The notes under the pieces: model-generated
The model's input: only the letters and a program-made list of their open reading frames with translations
What the model was told of the DNA's origin: nothing
The model's database searches: none
Shown: in pieces, positions 41,587 through 49,572 of the stretch
Layout of the letters: every line of letters begins with the position of its first letter
Position numbering within the stretch: position 1 is the first letter of the stretch
Position numbers and translations under genes: made by a program
Source: Flavobacteriaceae bacterium
GTDB taxonomy: Bacteria; Bacteroidota; Bacteroidia; Flavobacteriales; Flavobacteriaceae
Direction: 5' to 3'
Assembly (NCBI GenBank): GCA_947451525.1
Contig: CANFZM010000017.1
Span: 1-59,141 of the forward strand
Length of the DNA stretch: 59,141 nucleotides

Positions 41587-44288
41587 TTTTTATGTTTTTT
41601 TAATTCGATAAAAAAAGTGGTTCCAACTCCCAACTCACTTTCTACCCATATTCTTCCATCAAATAGTTCCACTATCTTTTTTGCAATAGATAGACCAATA
41701 CCCGTAGAACTTCCATTAATATTTAGATATTTAGAAATAATAAAAATTTTATTTTGATTTTCTTCGGCAACTCCGGGGCCATTATCTTTTATTGAAAAAA
41801 TAAAAGAATTTCGTTCCTCTTTATAATCAATTTCAACAATTCCCTTTGGTTTATCAATGAAATTAACAGCATTGGATATTACATTTTGAAATAATTGTTG
41901 CAACCTAAACCTATCGGCATAAATTATTGGTAAATCTCGTATTATATTGACATTAATTTTATCAGGAATTAATATGCTTTCAATACTATTTTTAACAATT
42001 TCATTACAATTTACCTCTTCATTTATAAAATCTTCTTTGTCAATTTGGGCATACACCAAGATTCCTTCTATTTGGTGGTCCATTTTTTCTAATTTTTTTT
42101 CTATAATAGAAAGGTATTCATTGGTTTGCTCATTAAGTTCATTATCTTCTTTAACCATTGTAATTAAAGAGTAAATGCTTCGTATTGGCGCTTTTAAATC
42201 ATGAGAGGCTATTAATGCATAACCTTCTAAATCTTTATTGTTTTTGGCTACGCTATTTGCTAATTCTTCTTTCTGATGTTCTAATGTTTTTTTATTTGTA
42301 ATATCTTCTTCGATGGCAAAATATTTTAAAATTTTACCTTCTTTATTATATAATGCTTGTCCTTGAAGATTAACCCAATATTTTTCTCCATTTTTCTTGT
42401 AATTAATAAGTTCACATTTAAACGGAAGTCCATTACGAATTTGAGTTCTTAAATAATGAATTTGTTCCAAACTAGAATCTTTTCCTTGCAAAACATGCCC
42501 TGGTTTTTTTCCTAATACTTCTTCAAATGAATACCCCGACATACTAATAAAACTATTGTTTACCCATTCTATTTTACCTTCACTATCGCAAATTATCACT
42601 GAATTAATATTTTTTTCTGCAATTATTGAAAGTAAAACAAGTTGTTCTTCTTGCCTTTTTTGTTCGGTAATGTCTAAATGTATTCCTATAGATCCAACAA
42701 CTTCACCATTAATATTATAATTTGGAGCACCACTAATTAACCAGTTTTTTATATCTCCATTTTTATTTTTAATAAGTAACTCATAAGAATCTGACTTCCC
42801 GTTTTTCCGTTCTTCACTTTTATCTATTAAACTCTCTTTGGCTTGAGCATCCAAAAACAAATCGGATCCCTTTTTTCCAATAAGTTCTTCAATGGTATAA
42901 CCTGACATATCTGAAAAACTTTGATTAGCCAAAAGAATTGTATCCTCATTATCTACCTCTAACAATCCAATATTCATATTAGCGATTATTCTTCGGTATT
43001 TTCCTTTTTCGTAGTTAAGATTTTGCTTATAGTTTTTGTTAAGAGTAGCATCACTATAACTCCACAGAACCCCTTGGTAAATATCCTCATTAACTATTGG
43101 GATGAAACTTCTTTCAAAATATCTTCCATCTTCCAATTCTAATTCTTCATTGAAAACTGCATCCTTTTTTTCTAATATTTGATTTATTCTAGAAATAAAT
43201 TGATCGCTATTTTTAAAAATCTCTTTAGAATTTTCTATAAATTGTTTAGAGTCTAATCCAACCATCATTTCAGGTGACATTCCAATAGAAAACATGGAAC
43301 AAAACTCATTATTTACTACTACTATTTTTCGGTTTTCATCTTCTAGTAAAATTCCTTTTTGCAAATTCATTAAGAAAGAAGAAAGCGTACTTTGAGATTG
43401 TTTCAACCTATTTTGTATATTTTTCTCTTTAGTAATATCTTCAGTAATTACAAAGTATTGCAATATTAATCCATTAGAATCTAAAACCGGCTGTCCTTTT
43501 ATTCGAGTCCACAGCGAAGGTTCTTTTTTTCGCTTGTAAAAAACCTCACAGTCAAAATCAACTCCTCTTTTATAACAATTTTTAATTTTTTCAAGTGCTT
43601 CATCATTAATAGTTTCTGACGAAAATAATTCTAATATTGACTTATTTAACACCTCATTATTACTTAACTCCGACAATTTCAAGTAGGCATCGTTACTCCA
43701 AAAAATAGTTCCATTTAAATCGGTTAAAACTACTCCATTGGTATTATAACTTGCCACTAAAGATAGTTTTTTTATCTCTTCTTTATCCTTTAGCAAAGCC
43801 TCATTTTGCTCTTTTATTTTATAAACTAAACCTTTTAAATCATGGTTGCTTATTTCTTGATTTTCTAGTACTTTAAGTAAATCAATATTGGAATCAAACA
43901 AAGTGTTTTGAAAATTTTCGGAATCACCATAGTCACTTTCTTTTCCAATAGAAACAAAACAAGGAGTGCCTGCAAAAAGAAAAAGGTCTTCATATTTTTT
44001 AAACTGACCTCTTAAAAGCAGATTGTTTTTTTGAAGGGATTCAATAGTAAATAATTTAGATACTAATTCATTGGGCTGTTCAATACTTTTGCCATCTAAA
44101 CTAGAAGATTTTATAGTGAAAAAATCAAAAAAGTTAGACTGGATTTCCAAGTTTGGTAGAAATTCAGTTAAACCATCTCCAAAAGAATGAATTTTGAAAT
44201 CTTTATCCATTACTATATAAAATGGAAAAAAAGAAGCAAAACTTTTGGAATCGAAATGAAATTGAAAATCTGTATTTATTGCTAACAT
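41583..44288 (-). CDS. HNOBA-like and multi-PAS sensor histidine kinase
   Basis: A 901-residue soluble kinase. Residues about 10-115 resemble an HNOBA domain, the partner domain of H-NOX nitric-oxide sensors (FFPFYIVMDKDFKIHSFGDG, LLLRGQFKKYEDLFLFAG). A coiled-coil stretch (about 145-175) follows, then four PAS units (near 175-290, 300-410, 425-540 and 550-665), several with PAC-like ends such as YFVITEDITKEKN and YFAIEEDITNKK. The kinase core has the H-box LIASHDLKAPIRSIYSL, N-box LFQNVISNAVNF, G1 IKDNGPGV and G2 STGIGLSIAKKI. No receiver is attached; that role could fall to the single-domain receiver upstream. It overlaps the FIST gene by 4 bases. Confidence 0.92.
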   Translation of the reverse strand: MLAINTDFQFHFDSKSFASFFPFYIVMDKDFKIHSFGDGLTEFLPNLEIQSNFFDFFTIKSSSLDGKSIEQPNELVSKLFTIESLQKNNLLLRGQFKKYEDLFLFAGTPCFVSIGKESDYGDSENFQNTLFDSNIDLLKVLENQEISNHDLKGLVYKIKEQNEALLKDKEEIKKLSLVASYNTNGVVLTDLNGTIFWSNDAYLKLSELSNNEVLNKSILELFSSETINDEALEKIKNCYKRGVDFDCEVFYKRKKEPSLWTRIKGQPVLDSNGLILQYFVITEDITKEKNIQNRLKQSQSTLSSFLMNLQKGILLEDENRKIVVVNNEFCSMFSIGMSPEMMVGLDSKQFIENSKEIFKNSDQFISRINQILEKKDAVFNEELELEDGRYFERSFIPIVNEDIYQGVLWSYSDATLNKNYKQNLNYEKGKYRRIIANMNIGLLEVDNEDTILLANQSFSDMSGYTIEELIGKKGSDLFLDAQAKESLIDKSEERKNGKSDSYELLIKNKNGDIKNWLISGAPNYNINGEVVGSIGIHLDITEQKRQEEQLVLLSIIAEKNINSVIICDSEGKIEWVNNSFISMSGYSFEEVLGKKPGHVLQGKDSSLEQIHYLRTQIRNGLPFKCELINYKKNGEKYWVNLQGQALYNKEGKILKYFAIEEDITNKKTLEHQKEELANSVAKNNKDLEGYALIASHDLKAPIRSIYSLITMVKEDNELNEQTNEYLSIIEKKLEKMDHQIEGILVYAQIDKEDFINEEVNCNEIVKNSIESILIPDKINVNIIRDLPIIYADRFRLQQLFQNVISNAVNFIDKPKGIVEIDYKEERNSFIFSIKDNGPGVAEENQNKIFIISKYLNINGSSTGIGLSIAKKIVELFDGRIWVESELGVGTTFFIELKKHKK

Positions 44289-44376
44289 CTTATTTCTAAT
44301 TCTATGTGGGGAAAATTTTTGCGGATTTTTTAACCGTGTCTGGATTAATTTCGAGCATCTATGAACTATTGCATCA

Positions 44377-44784
44377 CTACATTAATTCATTAGAAGACCA
44401 ATAATCTAATGTCTTTTTTACCAAAACTAGATAATCGTCATATTTTAATGGCTTAATAATATATCCGGCAATGCCAATATTATAGCATTCGGAGATGTCT
44501 CTATAGTTATTACTCGTTGTAAAAACAATGGTTGGAATATGTTTTAAATGTTCGTCATTTTTTAAAATCCTCAAAAAATCAACGCCATTTAATTTTGGCA
44601 TATTTAAATCCAATAATATTATATCCGGAATAATTTCTTTTGCATTTAAAATTTCCAATGCATTTTCTCCATTATTAGCCTCAATTAATCGGTGATTAAT
44701 GCCAATTTTTTGAATAACTCTGTTAAACATCATCACTTCAATAGCATCATCTTCAACAAAAAGAATATTTAATAATTTAACCAT
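44377..44784 (-). CDS. Single-domain response regulator (receiver only)
   Basis: From ATG 44784 this is a 135-residue receiver: acidic residues in ILFVEDDAIEVMMF, phosphoacceptor Asp59 in IILLDLNMPKLNG, switch Thr in VFTTSNN and Lys in YIIKPLKYDDY. A longer frame begins at 44823 but adds MFNIWLIILIPKS, which does not fit the fold, so the inner ATG is preferred. There is no output domain, as in CheY-like phosphate shuttles. It is the first gene of the signalling operon, 88 bases before the HNOBA-PAS kinase. Confidence 0.92.
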   Translation of the reverse strand: MVKLLNILFVEDDAIEVMMFNRVIQKIGINHRLIEANNGENALEILNAKEIIPDIILLDLNMPKLNGVDFLRILKNDEHLKHIPTIVFTTSNNYRDISECYNIGIAGYIIKPLKYDDYLVLVKKTLDYWSSNELM

Positions 44785-44921
44785 TGATTTTGGTATTAAA
44801 ATAATTAACCAAATATTAAACATTATTTTTATTCTATTTTATAGTCGCTCATTTAATCGTTAAAAAAACATTTGTTATAGATGAAAAATCAGTAATTTCT
44901 TACTTTTGTAGGAAAATAGAA

Positions 44922-44957
44922 AAAAAATACCTCTAAAAATTTTAGAGGTATTTTAAA
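44922..44957 (-). terminator. Terminator of the PH-domain gene
   Basis: A long perfect palindrome, AATACCTCTAAAA / TTTTAGAGGTATT, flanked by an A run that gives a T run on the minus strand. It lies 20 bases after the stop at 44977. Confidence 0.75.
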
Positions 44958-44976
44958 ATATTGGAAAAAAGATAAA

Positions 44977-45672
44977 CTACATATTCATCAAAATTTCCTT
45001 TTTATAATTGTCATATTCTCCTTGAAGAATCAACCCATTATCAAGTAATTTTTTATAATTTTGAAGTTTTTCAAATAATTCGTCTTGCGATAATTCACTC
45101 AATTTTCGTTCTCCAGAAGTTGCTTCTACTTTAGGTTCTTCATAGGAAACATAAGTGGTTGCAGGTAGAATTTCGGCATAATTAGTTACTTCTTCTGTGG
45201 CAACTTCTTCCACTTGTTCTTCAATAACAGCCTGTGGCTCCTCAATTTTTGCTTCTTCTACAGCAATTACCTTAGGATTTTTTATTAAATCTAATTGCTC
45301 TTTGGCGTAAGTATATAATTTTCGAGCCTGATTTTTCGGTAAATAATCTACTGTGTGGGTTAAATCCGACTTTGTTGTAAAGGTGTAATCAGCACCAAGA
45401 ATTCCTTCTTTTACGAAACTCGCAGCAACATCCTCCCAATCATAATCTATGAATTCCATAGATAATCCTAAATTTTTAGGTTTGCATAAAATAATACGCT
45501 TGTTGGTCACCACAATACTGTCTGGAAATAAAGTTACAGCAGGTTTTTTTTGCACCGCAATATATCCTATTTCTTCGTTAGACATTAAAAGATTTTCCAA
45601 CTTAGCCGTGATTTTTTCAATAGCCTTAGGGTCTTGATCTTCGTTTAATATTTTCTTCAGATTGTCAATCAT
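44977..45672 (-). CDS. PH-domain protein with C-terminal SHOCT-like segment
   Basis: A 231-residue soluble protein. Residues about 30-130 match bacterial PH domains (LMSNEEIGYIAVQKKP, DSIVVTNKRIILCKPK, YDWEDVAASFV). A Glu/Val-rich low-complexity linker follows (about 138-190, rich in EEP, EEQ and VEEVA). The last 40 residues (KLQNYKKLLDNGLILQGEYD) are a SHOCT-type oligomerisation segment. The combination is common in bacteria and its role is not established. A TACTTTTG element (minus strand, 45704-45711) is a candidate promoter. It is a single gene between the signalling operon and the MmcQ gene. Confidence 0.82.
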   Translation of the reverse strand: MIDNLKKILNEDQDPKAIEKITAKLENLLMSNEEIGYIAVQKKPAVTLFPDSIVVTNKRIILCKPKNLGLSMEFIDYDWEDVAASFVKEGILGADYTFTTKSDLTHTVDYLPKNQARKLYTYAKEQLDLIKNPKVIAVEEAKIEEPQAVIEEQVEEVATEEVTNYAEILPATTYVSYEEPKVEATSGERKLSELSQDELFEKLQNYKKLLDNGLILQGEYDNYKKEILMNM

Positions 45673-45703
45673 AATTTTATTTAATTTTATACTTTTTGTG
45701 TAA

Positions 45704-45711
45704 CAAAAGTA
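45704..45711 (-). promoter_or_regulatory. -7 promoter element of the PH-domain gene
   Basis: The minus strand reads TACTTTTG, a perfect TAnnTTTG, 31 bases before the ATG at 45672. It lies just after the stop of the upstream gene. Confidence 0.4.
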
Positions 45712-45715
45712 ATGC

Positions 45716-46087
45716 CTAATTTTCTAATTCGTTAATTTCTGCTTGAATTTTTTTAGTCAAACTATTAAAAACCAATTCATAGGAATGATTTATAAGTTCT
45801 CGCATCATTTTATCCGATACATCGCTATTAAAAGCAACCGTATTCCAATGGATTTTACTCATGTGCCAACCCGGAATTATAGCTTCATATTCGGCTCGAA
45901 GTTCTTGAGCTCGTTCTGGATTGCATTTTAAATTTAAGGATGGCGTTCCTTTTTCCCATTCTTTTAATGAAGTAAGGCAAAACATTTTTCCTCCAACTTT
46001 AAAAACTAAAGTTTCTTCATCAAACGGAAAGTGTTCGGTAACGCCTTTTTTAGAAAGGCAAAATTCGTAAAATTGTTGGATGTCCAT
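45716..46087 (-). CDS. MmcQ/YjbR-family protein
   Basis: A 123-residue small protein of the MmcQ/YjbR family. The typical run is FYEFCLSKKGVTEHFPFDEETLVFKVGGK, then FCLTSLKE, LNLKCNPERAQELRAEY and PGWHMSKIHWNTVAF. YjbR proteins have a CyaY-like fold and are proposed to bind DNA; the function is not well established. The length is normal. It starts directly beside a repeat block (46096-46111). Confidence 0.9.
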   Translation of the reverse strand: MDIQQFYEFCLSKKGVTEHFPFDEETLVFKVGGKMFCLTSLKEWEKGTPSLNLKCNPERAQELRAEYEAIIPGWHMSKIHWNTVAFNSDVSDKMMRELINHSYELVFNSLTKKIQAEINELEN

Positions 46088-46095
46088 TTCGTTTA

Positions 46096-46193
46096 GTATT
46101 CAGTGTTCAGTCTTAAGTGTTCAGTACATTAAAACGAACCTATTATGAATTTATTTTTTATTTTTTTAAAACTGATTACTGACCACTGAATAC
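46096..46193. repeat. Inverted repeat of the ATTCAGTGTTCAGT type
   Basis: GTATTCAGTGTTCAGT at 46096-46111 pairs with 46178-46193 (15 of 16). More CAGT words (TCAGTACATT, CTGATTACTGA) fill the block. The right arm is read in frame as the C-terminal tail of the GNAT gene. Confidence 0.6.
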
Positions 46194-46597
46194 TGATCAC
46201 TTACAATTTTCTCCATCATTTTCTCGGGATGCGCTAAACTAGTAAACCCAAATTTTTGATATAAAAAATGAGCGTCGGAAGTTGCCAAGCGCCAAATTTT
46301 TACTTGCTGTAATTGGGGTTCGGTCATCATGGCATTTATTAAAATAGATGAATAACCTTTTCCGCGATGCTTTTCATCTATAAAAACATCCATGACATAG
46401 GCAAAAACCACATAATCGGTAATGACTCGGCAAAAGCCAATTTGTTTTTCTTCCAAATAAATTCCGAAACAAAAAGAGGCATCCACTGTTGTTTGAACGT
46501 CCTCTAATGTTCTGCCCGCAGCCCAATAAGCATCTTTCAAAAAGTCTTGAAGAAACGGGATGTCTAGTTTGGATTTATCTGTGGAAACACGAATCAT
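46166..46597 (-). CDS. GNAT-family acetyltransferase
   Basis: A 143-residue GNAT protein. The acetyl-CoA-binding motif A is FAYVMDVFIDEKHRGKGYSS with the R-G-K-G-Y core, followed by LINAMMTEPQLQQVKIWRLA and ATSDAHFLYQKFGFTSLAHP (motif B). It transfers an acetyl group to an amine of unknown nature. The last 12 residues (SDQYSVVSNQF) are encoded by the dispersed repeat at 46178-46200, so the natural C-terminus was probably near MMEKIV. It is divergent from no neighbour; all genes here read leftward. Confidence 0.9.
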   Translation of the reverse strand: MIRVSTDKSKLDIPFLQDFLKDAYWAAGRTLEDVQTTVDASFCFGIYLEEKQIGFCRVITDYVVFAYVMDVFIDEKHRGKGYSSILINAMMTEPQLQQVKIWRLATSDAHFLYQKFGFTSLAHPEKMMEKIVSDQYSVVSNQF

Positions 46598-46617
46598 TTT
46601 ATTTATTTTTATTAATA

Positions 46618-46644
46618 CCTAACAGGTTTTATAAACCTGTTAGG
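46618..46644. repeat. CCTAACAGGTTT palindrome at the cyclase stop codon
   Basis: CCTAACAGGTTT / AAACCTGTTAGG, 12-bp perfect stem. The stop codon of the cyclase gene (46640-46642) lies inside its right arm. I recall CCTAACAGG hairpins as a repeat in Flavobacteria. It may act as a transcript-end hairpin. Confidence 0.65.
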
Positions 46645-47398
46645 ATACGATTTTATATAAAACAGGTTTGGATGGGGAAGCATCATTTTCAAAGGAAGCA
46701 ATTTGTAGGTTTAGAATATAGTTTCCGTCAGAAACAGTATCGTCAACATAAATCATTTCGGTAATGGTGCAATTCAAACGCGCATCGTCATTTAAATCTT
46801 CTACATTTTTCACATTCCAAAAGGCTTTGTGTGCCAATAATTTCCCTTCGTCTTCTTCTCGATCTACGCTAGGCAAATCAATTAGCAAATGCTGAATTCC
46901 GATTTCTCGGATGAAAGTCGCTGCATCTTCAGCCAAATAGGGCGGATTAGTATTGGAATAATTCCGGTGTTTTTTACTTACTGAATTGGGTAAAGTTCTT
47001 ATAATTATTACTTCGGGAGTTTTCCCATTTAAAGCATTTTTTATTTGAAATTTAGTGATGATATAATCGTCAACAATAGATTCGGGTTCCACCGAAATTA
47101 ATTCGGCAGCAAAGAAAAACTGTTTCAAACATTGATTAATACTGTAAAATTCTCGGGTAATGTGTCCTAGACATTCTGTGTGGGTGCCGTGTCCGTGGGG
47201 ATTGAAAAAAATGTTGTTAAAATTGGTCGAACTACCTTCCGATACTTTTCCTATCCAATCCCCAAAAACTACAGGTTCTATTTCGGGTTTTTCAATATAC
47301 CATGCAATTGGATTTGTATCCGTGTTGGATAATGGAATGGAAATATCAATGGGTTTTGATAGGTCGATTTCGAATTGGTTATTTATTATTGCAATCAT
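46640..47398 (-). CDS. Cyclase-family protein (kynurenine formamidase-like)
   Basis: A 252-residue metal-dependent hydrolase of the cyclase family. The signature HxGTHxDxPxH appears as FNPHGHGTHTECLGHI, with Glu/Cys variation at the Asp-Pro positions. The start DLSKPIDISIPLS is also typical, and LLIDLPSVDREEDEGKL is the second metal region. Related enzymes act as kynurenine formamidase or isatin hydrolase; the substrate is not clear. A GNAT gene lies downstream and hemW upstream, all leftward. The stop codon is inside a palindromic repeat, which may have trimmed or extended the C-terminus. Confidence 0.85.
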   Translation of the reverse strand: MIAIINNQFEIDLSKPIDISIPLSNTDTNPIAWYIEKPEIEPVVFGDWIGKVSEGSSTNFNNIFFNPHGHGTHTECLGHITREFYSINQCLKQFFFAAELISVEPESIVDDYIITKFQIKNALNGKTPEVIIIRTLPNSVSKKHRNYSNTNPPYLAEDAATFIREIGIQHLLIDLPSVDREEDEGKLLAHKAFWNVKNVEDLNDDARLNCTITEMIYVDDTVSDGNYILNLQIASFENDASPSKPVLYKIVS

Positions 47399-47410
47399 AA
47401 TGGATTTTTT

Positions 47411-47535
47411 TTATCAGCGTTGCTTGCATCCGTATTATCTGCGATTAATTTAAAATGGCACGCGGATTTTACAGATATCCTAACGCGGATTATAACGGAT
47501 TTTTATCAGCGTTGCTTGCATCCGTTTTATCTGCG
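47411..47535. repeat. Pair of 33-bp direct repeats upstream of the cyclase gene
   Basis: 47411-47443 and 47503-47535 begin TTATCAGCGTTGCTTGCATC and differ at one of 33 positions; the period is 92 bases. ACGCGGATT-type words lie between them. The block fills the gap between hemW and the cyclase gene. Similar words recur in Flavobacterium genomes as I recall. Confidence 0.8.
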
Positions 47536-47541
47536 TTCAAT

Positions 47542-48675
47542 TCACTCCAAATTTAATAAAAACAAATCACTTGCAATTCCATCGGATAAAAATTTACCTT
47601 TTTTAGTAGTTCGCAATATATTTTCCTCCAAAAAAAGTAAATGATCTTCAATATATTTTGCTGCTTGTTGGTTTAAATAATTTATATAAGTGTCACCGAA
47701 TTCGGTAGCAATTCTATCTAAAGAAACACCCCAAATGGTTCGTAAACCTGTCATGATGTATTCGTTGTATCTATCGGTTTTGGTAAGCGTTTCGGTTTCA
47801 ATTGGCAATTTATTTTCGGATATCGATTTTAAATACAAAGCATTATTGGATACATTCCATCCTCTTTTTTCTCCGTCATAACTGTGTGCAGAAGGTCCAA
47901 TTCCGATGTATTTTTTACCCAACCAATAACTAGAATTGTTTTTAGAAAAATAATTTTCCTTTCCGAAATTAGATAATTCATAATGAATGAAATCGTGTTC
48001 GGCTAGTTTATCTACCAAAATTTGGAAGTGTTCTTGGGCTACTTCATCATCCGGTTGTGGGATAATTCCTTTTTGAATAAACGAATTTAAAGCCGTTTTG
48101 GGCTCAACCGTTAAAGCGTAACTAGAAATATGCGGAACATTAAATGACAATGCCAATTCTATATTTTGCAACCATTTTTCGTTGCTCATTCCGGGTATTC
48201 CATAAATCAAATCAATTGAAATATTATCAAAATATTTAGTTGCTTCTTGTAAACATTTTTTGGCTTCCGCCGAATTGTGCGCGCGATTCATCATCTTTAA
48301 ATCGTCTTCAAAAAAAGATTGAATTCCGATACTTAATCGGTTAATTCCAATTTTTGAAAGTTCGATCAAATAGTCTTCTGACAAATCATCTGGATTGGCT
48401 TCGAGGGTAATTTCAGGATTTTGAGTAACAGTATAATTTTTATAAATTGAATCCAACTGCAATCTCAGATCTGCAATCTGCAATCTGCTCGGTGTTCCCC
48501 CTCCAAAATAAATAGTTTCTACAACCTCATCTTGAAATTCTCCTTTTCGCATTTCAATTTCTTTAGCCAATGCCAAAACCATCTCGTCTTTCTTCTTCAT
48601 GGAAGTAGAAAAATGAAAGTCGCAATAGTGACACGCTTGCTTACAGAATGGGATGTGGATGTATATACCTGACAA
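47542..48675 (-). CDS. hemW: HemW, radical SAM heme chaperone-like protein
   Basis: A 377-residue radical SAM protein. The cluster motif is CKQACHYC (Cys11, Cys15, Cys18; the CxxxCxxC pattern followed by DF), with YFGGGTPSRL as the SAM-binding GGGTPS. The middle NRLSIGIQSFFEDDLKMMNR and SIDLIYGIPGM, and the HemW-specific C-terminal SSYWLGKKYIGIGPSAHSY, are all present. HemW binds heme and delivers it to respiratory enzymes; it is often annotated as oxygen-independent coproporphyrinogen oxidase, but lacks the extra N-terminal cysteine of HemN. Residues 63-74 (RLQIADLRLQLD) are encoded by a repeat-like DNA word. Confidence 0.93.
   Translation of the reverse strand: MSGIYIHIPFCKQACHYCDFHFSTSMKKKDEMVLALAKEIEMRKGEFQDEVVETIYFGGGTPSRLQIADLRLQLDSIYKNYTVTQNPEITLEANPDDLSEDYLIELSKIGINRLSIGIQSFFEDDLKMMNRAHNSAEAKKCLQEATKYFDNISIDLIYGIPGMSNEKWLQNIELALSFNVPHISSYALTVEPKTALNSFIQKGIIPQPDDEVAQEHFQILVDKLAEHDFIHYELSNFGKENYFSKNNSSYWLGKKYIGIGPSAHSYDGEKRGWNVSNNALYLKSISENKLPIETETLTKTDRYNEYIMTGLRTIWGVSLDRIATEFGDTYINYLNQQAAKYIEDHLLFLEENILRTTKKGKFLSDGIASDLFLLNLE
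48457..48488. repeat. CTGCAATCT repeats inside hemW
   Basis: CTGCAATCT occurs three times, at 48457-48465, 48471-48479 and 48478-48486. It resembles an intergenic repeat word of the same style as the others here. It is read in frame without changing the expected protein length. Confidence 0.5.
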
Positions 48676-48686
48676 ATTAATAGGTT

Positions 48687-49562
48687 TTAAATTGCATTTG
48701 TATAAACCAATTTAAAATTGCCATTTGTTACTGGTACGATTTCATTTGTTACCGGATTTATTGCAGTAAAATTATAGGTCCCTTCTACAATTTTATTATA
48801 TTTATAAGTTATGTTAAGAATTCCGGTACAATTATAATTTATAAAGGTACCTGTTTGAACATCAAACTTAGCCAATTGTATTTTATTAGTGAGATCAGAA
48901 TTAGTGAAATTATAGGTACCCACTGTGGTATTTATCAAATCATAGGACACCATTATTTTGTACTCATCATCATATAAATCATGTTGCGTAATTTTATTGT
49001 AGTCGGAAGTGCTTCGGGTAGCGTATTTATTGACACTAAACCAGTCATTCCCATTAATTTTTGCGCTATTTTTTAATCCAAAAATCACAGGAATTAGCTC
49101 TTCATATTTTTGATAAAAACTCCCTGAAACAAATTTTGTTTCAGAATTTAAATCTAAAGGGTCTGCATAAATATAACCTGAAAAAGTTCCCTTCACTCTT
49201 TTGTTAACCTCATCAACCGATTCGATATTAAGATTAAAATAATGTGAACTAAATCCTTTAAAAGAATAATATTTTCTAGTTATGTTGTTATTACTCGTTG
49301 GCAATTCTATGCAAAAATTTCCAAATTTTCCTGATTTATCGAACGATAATAAAGTGGATGGATAATAACCAATATTAAAAGTGTTTTCGAATTTATAAAT
49401 ATTGGTATTTAAATAATAATTTGTTGTTACTCCGTTGATTTTTATTTCAAATTGAGGCACAAAGGAATCTTCTACTGGTGTAATTGCATCCGAAGAACTT
49501 GTTGAGCAAGCAACAAAAAACAAACTAAAGCAAATAAAAACAAAAAGTTTTAAATTTTTCAT
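48687..49562 (-). CDS. Lipoprotein of unknown function, tandem copy 1
   Basis: A 291-residue lipoprotein. The signal peptide ends in the lipobox FVAC (Cys19), followed by STSSSD. The mature part is beta-rich, with an FEIKINGVTTNYYL start, GTFSGYIYADPLDLNS and a final block VEGTYNFTAINPVTNEIVPV...GNFKLVY. The gene next to it (49573) encodes a protein with the same layout, so they are tandem paralogues. I see no catalytic motif. It resembles small DUF-type lipoproteins common in Flavobacterium. Function unknown. Confidence 0.78.
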   Translation of the reverse strand: MKNLKLFVFICFSLFFVACSTSSSDAITPVEDSFVPQFEIKINGVTTNYYLNTNIYKFENTFNIGYYPSTLLSFDKSGKFGNFCIELPTSNNNITRKYYSFKGFSSHYFNLNIESVDEVNKRVKGTFSGYIYADPLDLNSETKFVSGSFYQKYEELIPVIFGLKNSAKINGNDWFSVNKYATRSTSDYNKITQHDLYDDEYKIMVSYDLINTTVGTYNFTNSDLTNKIQLAKFDVQTGTFINYNCTGILNITYKYNKIVEGTYNFTAINPVTNEIVPVTNGNFKLVYTNAI

Positions 49563-49572
49563 AAACTAATAA

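Noticed and set aside
44785..44823. Longer start of the single-domain receiver
   Set aside because: The added hydrophobic MFNIWLIIL segment precedes the first beta strand of a receiver and has no place in the fold.
47411..47535. Possible CRISPR-like array
   Set aside because: Only two repeats, no cas genes, and the spacer-like DNA contains repeat words; it is a duplicated dispersed repeat.
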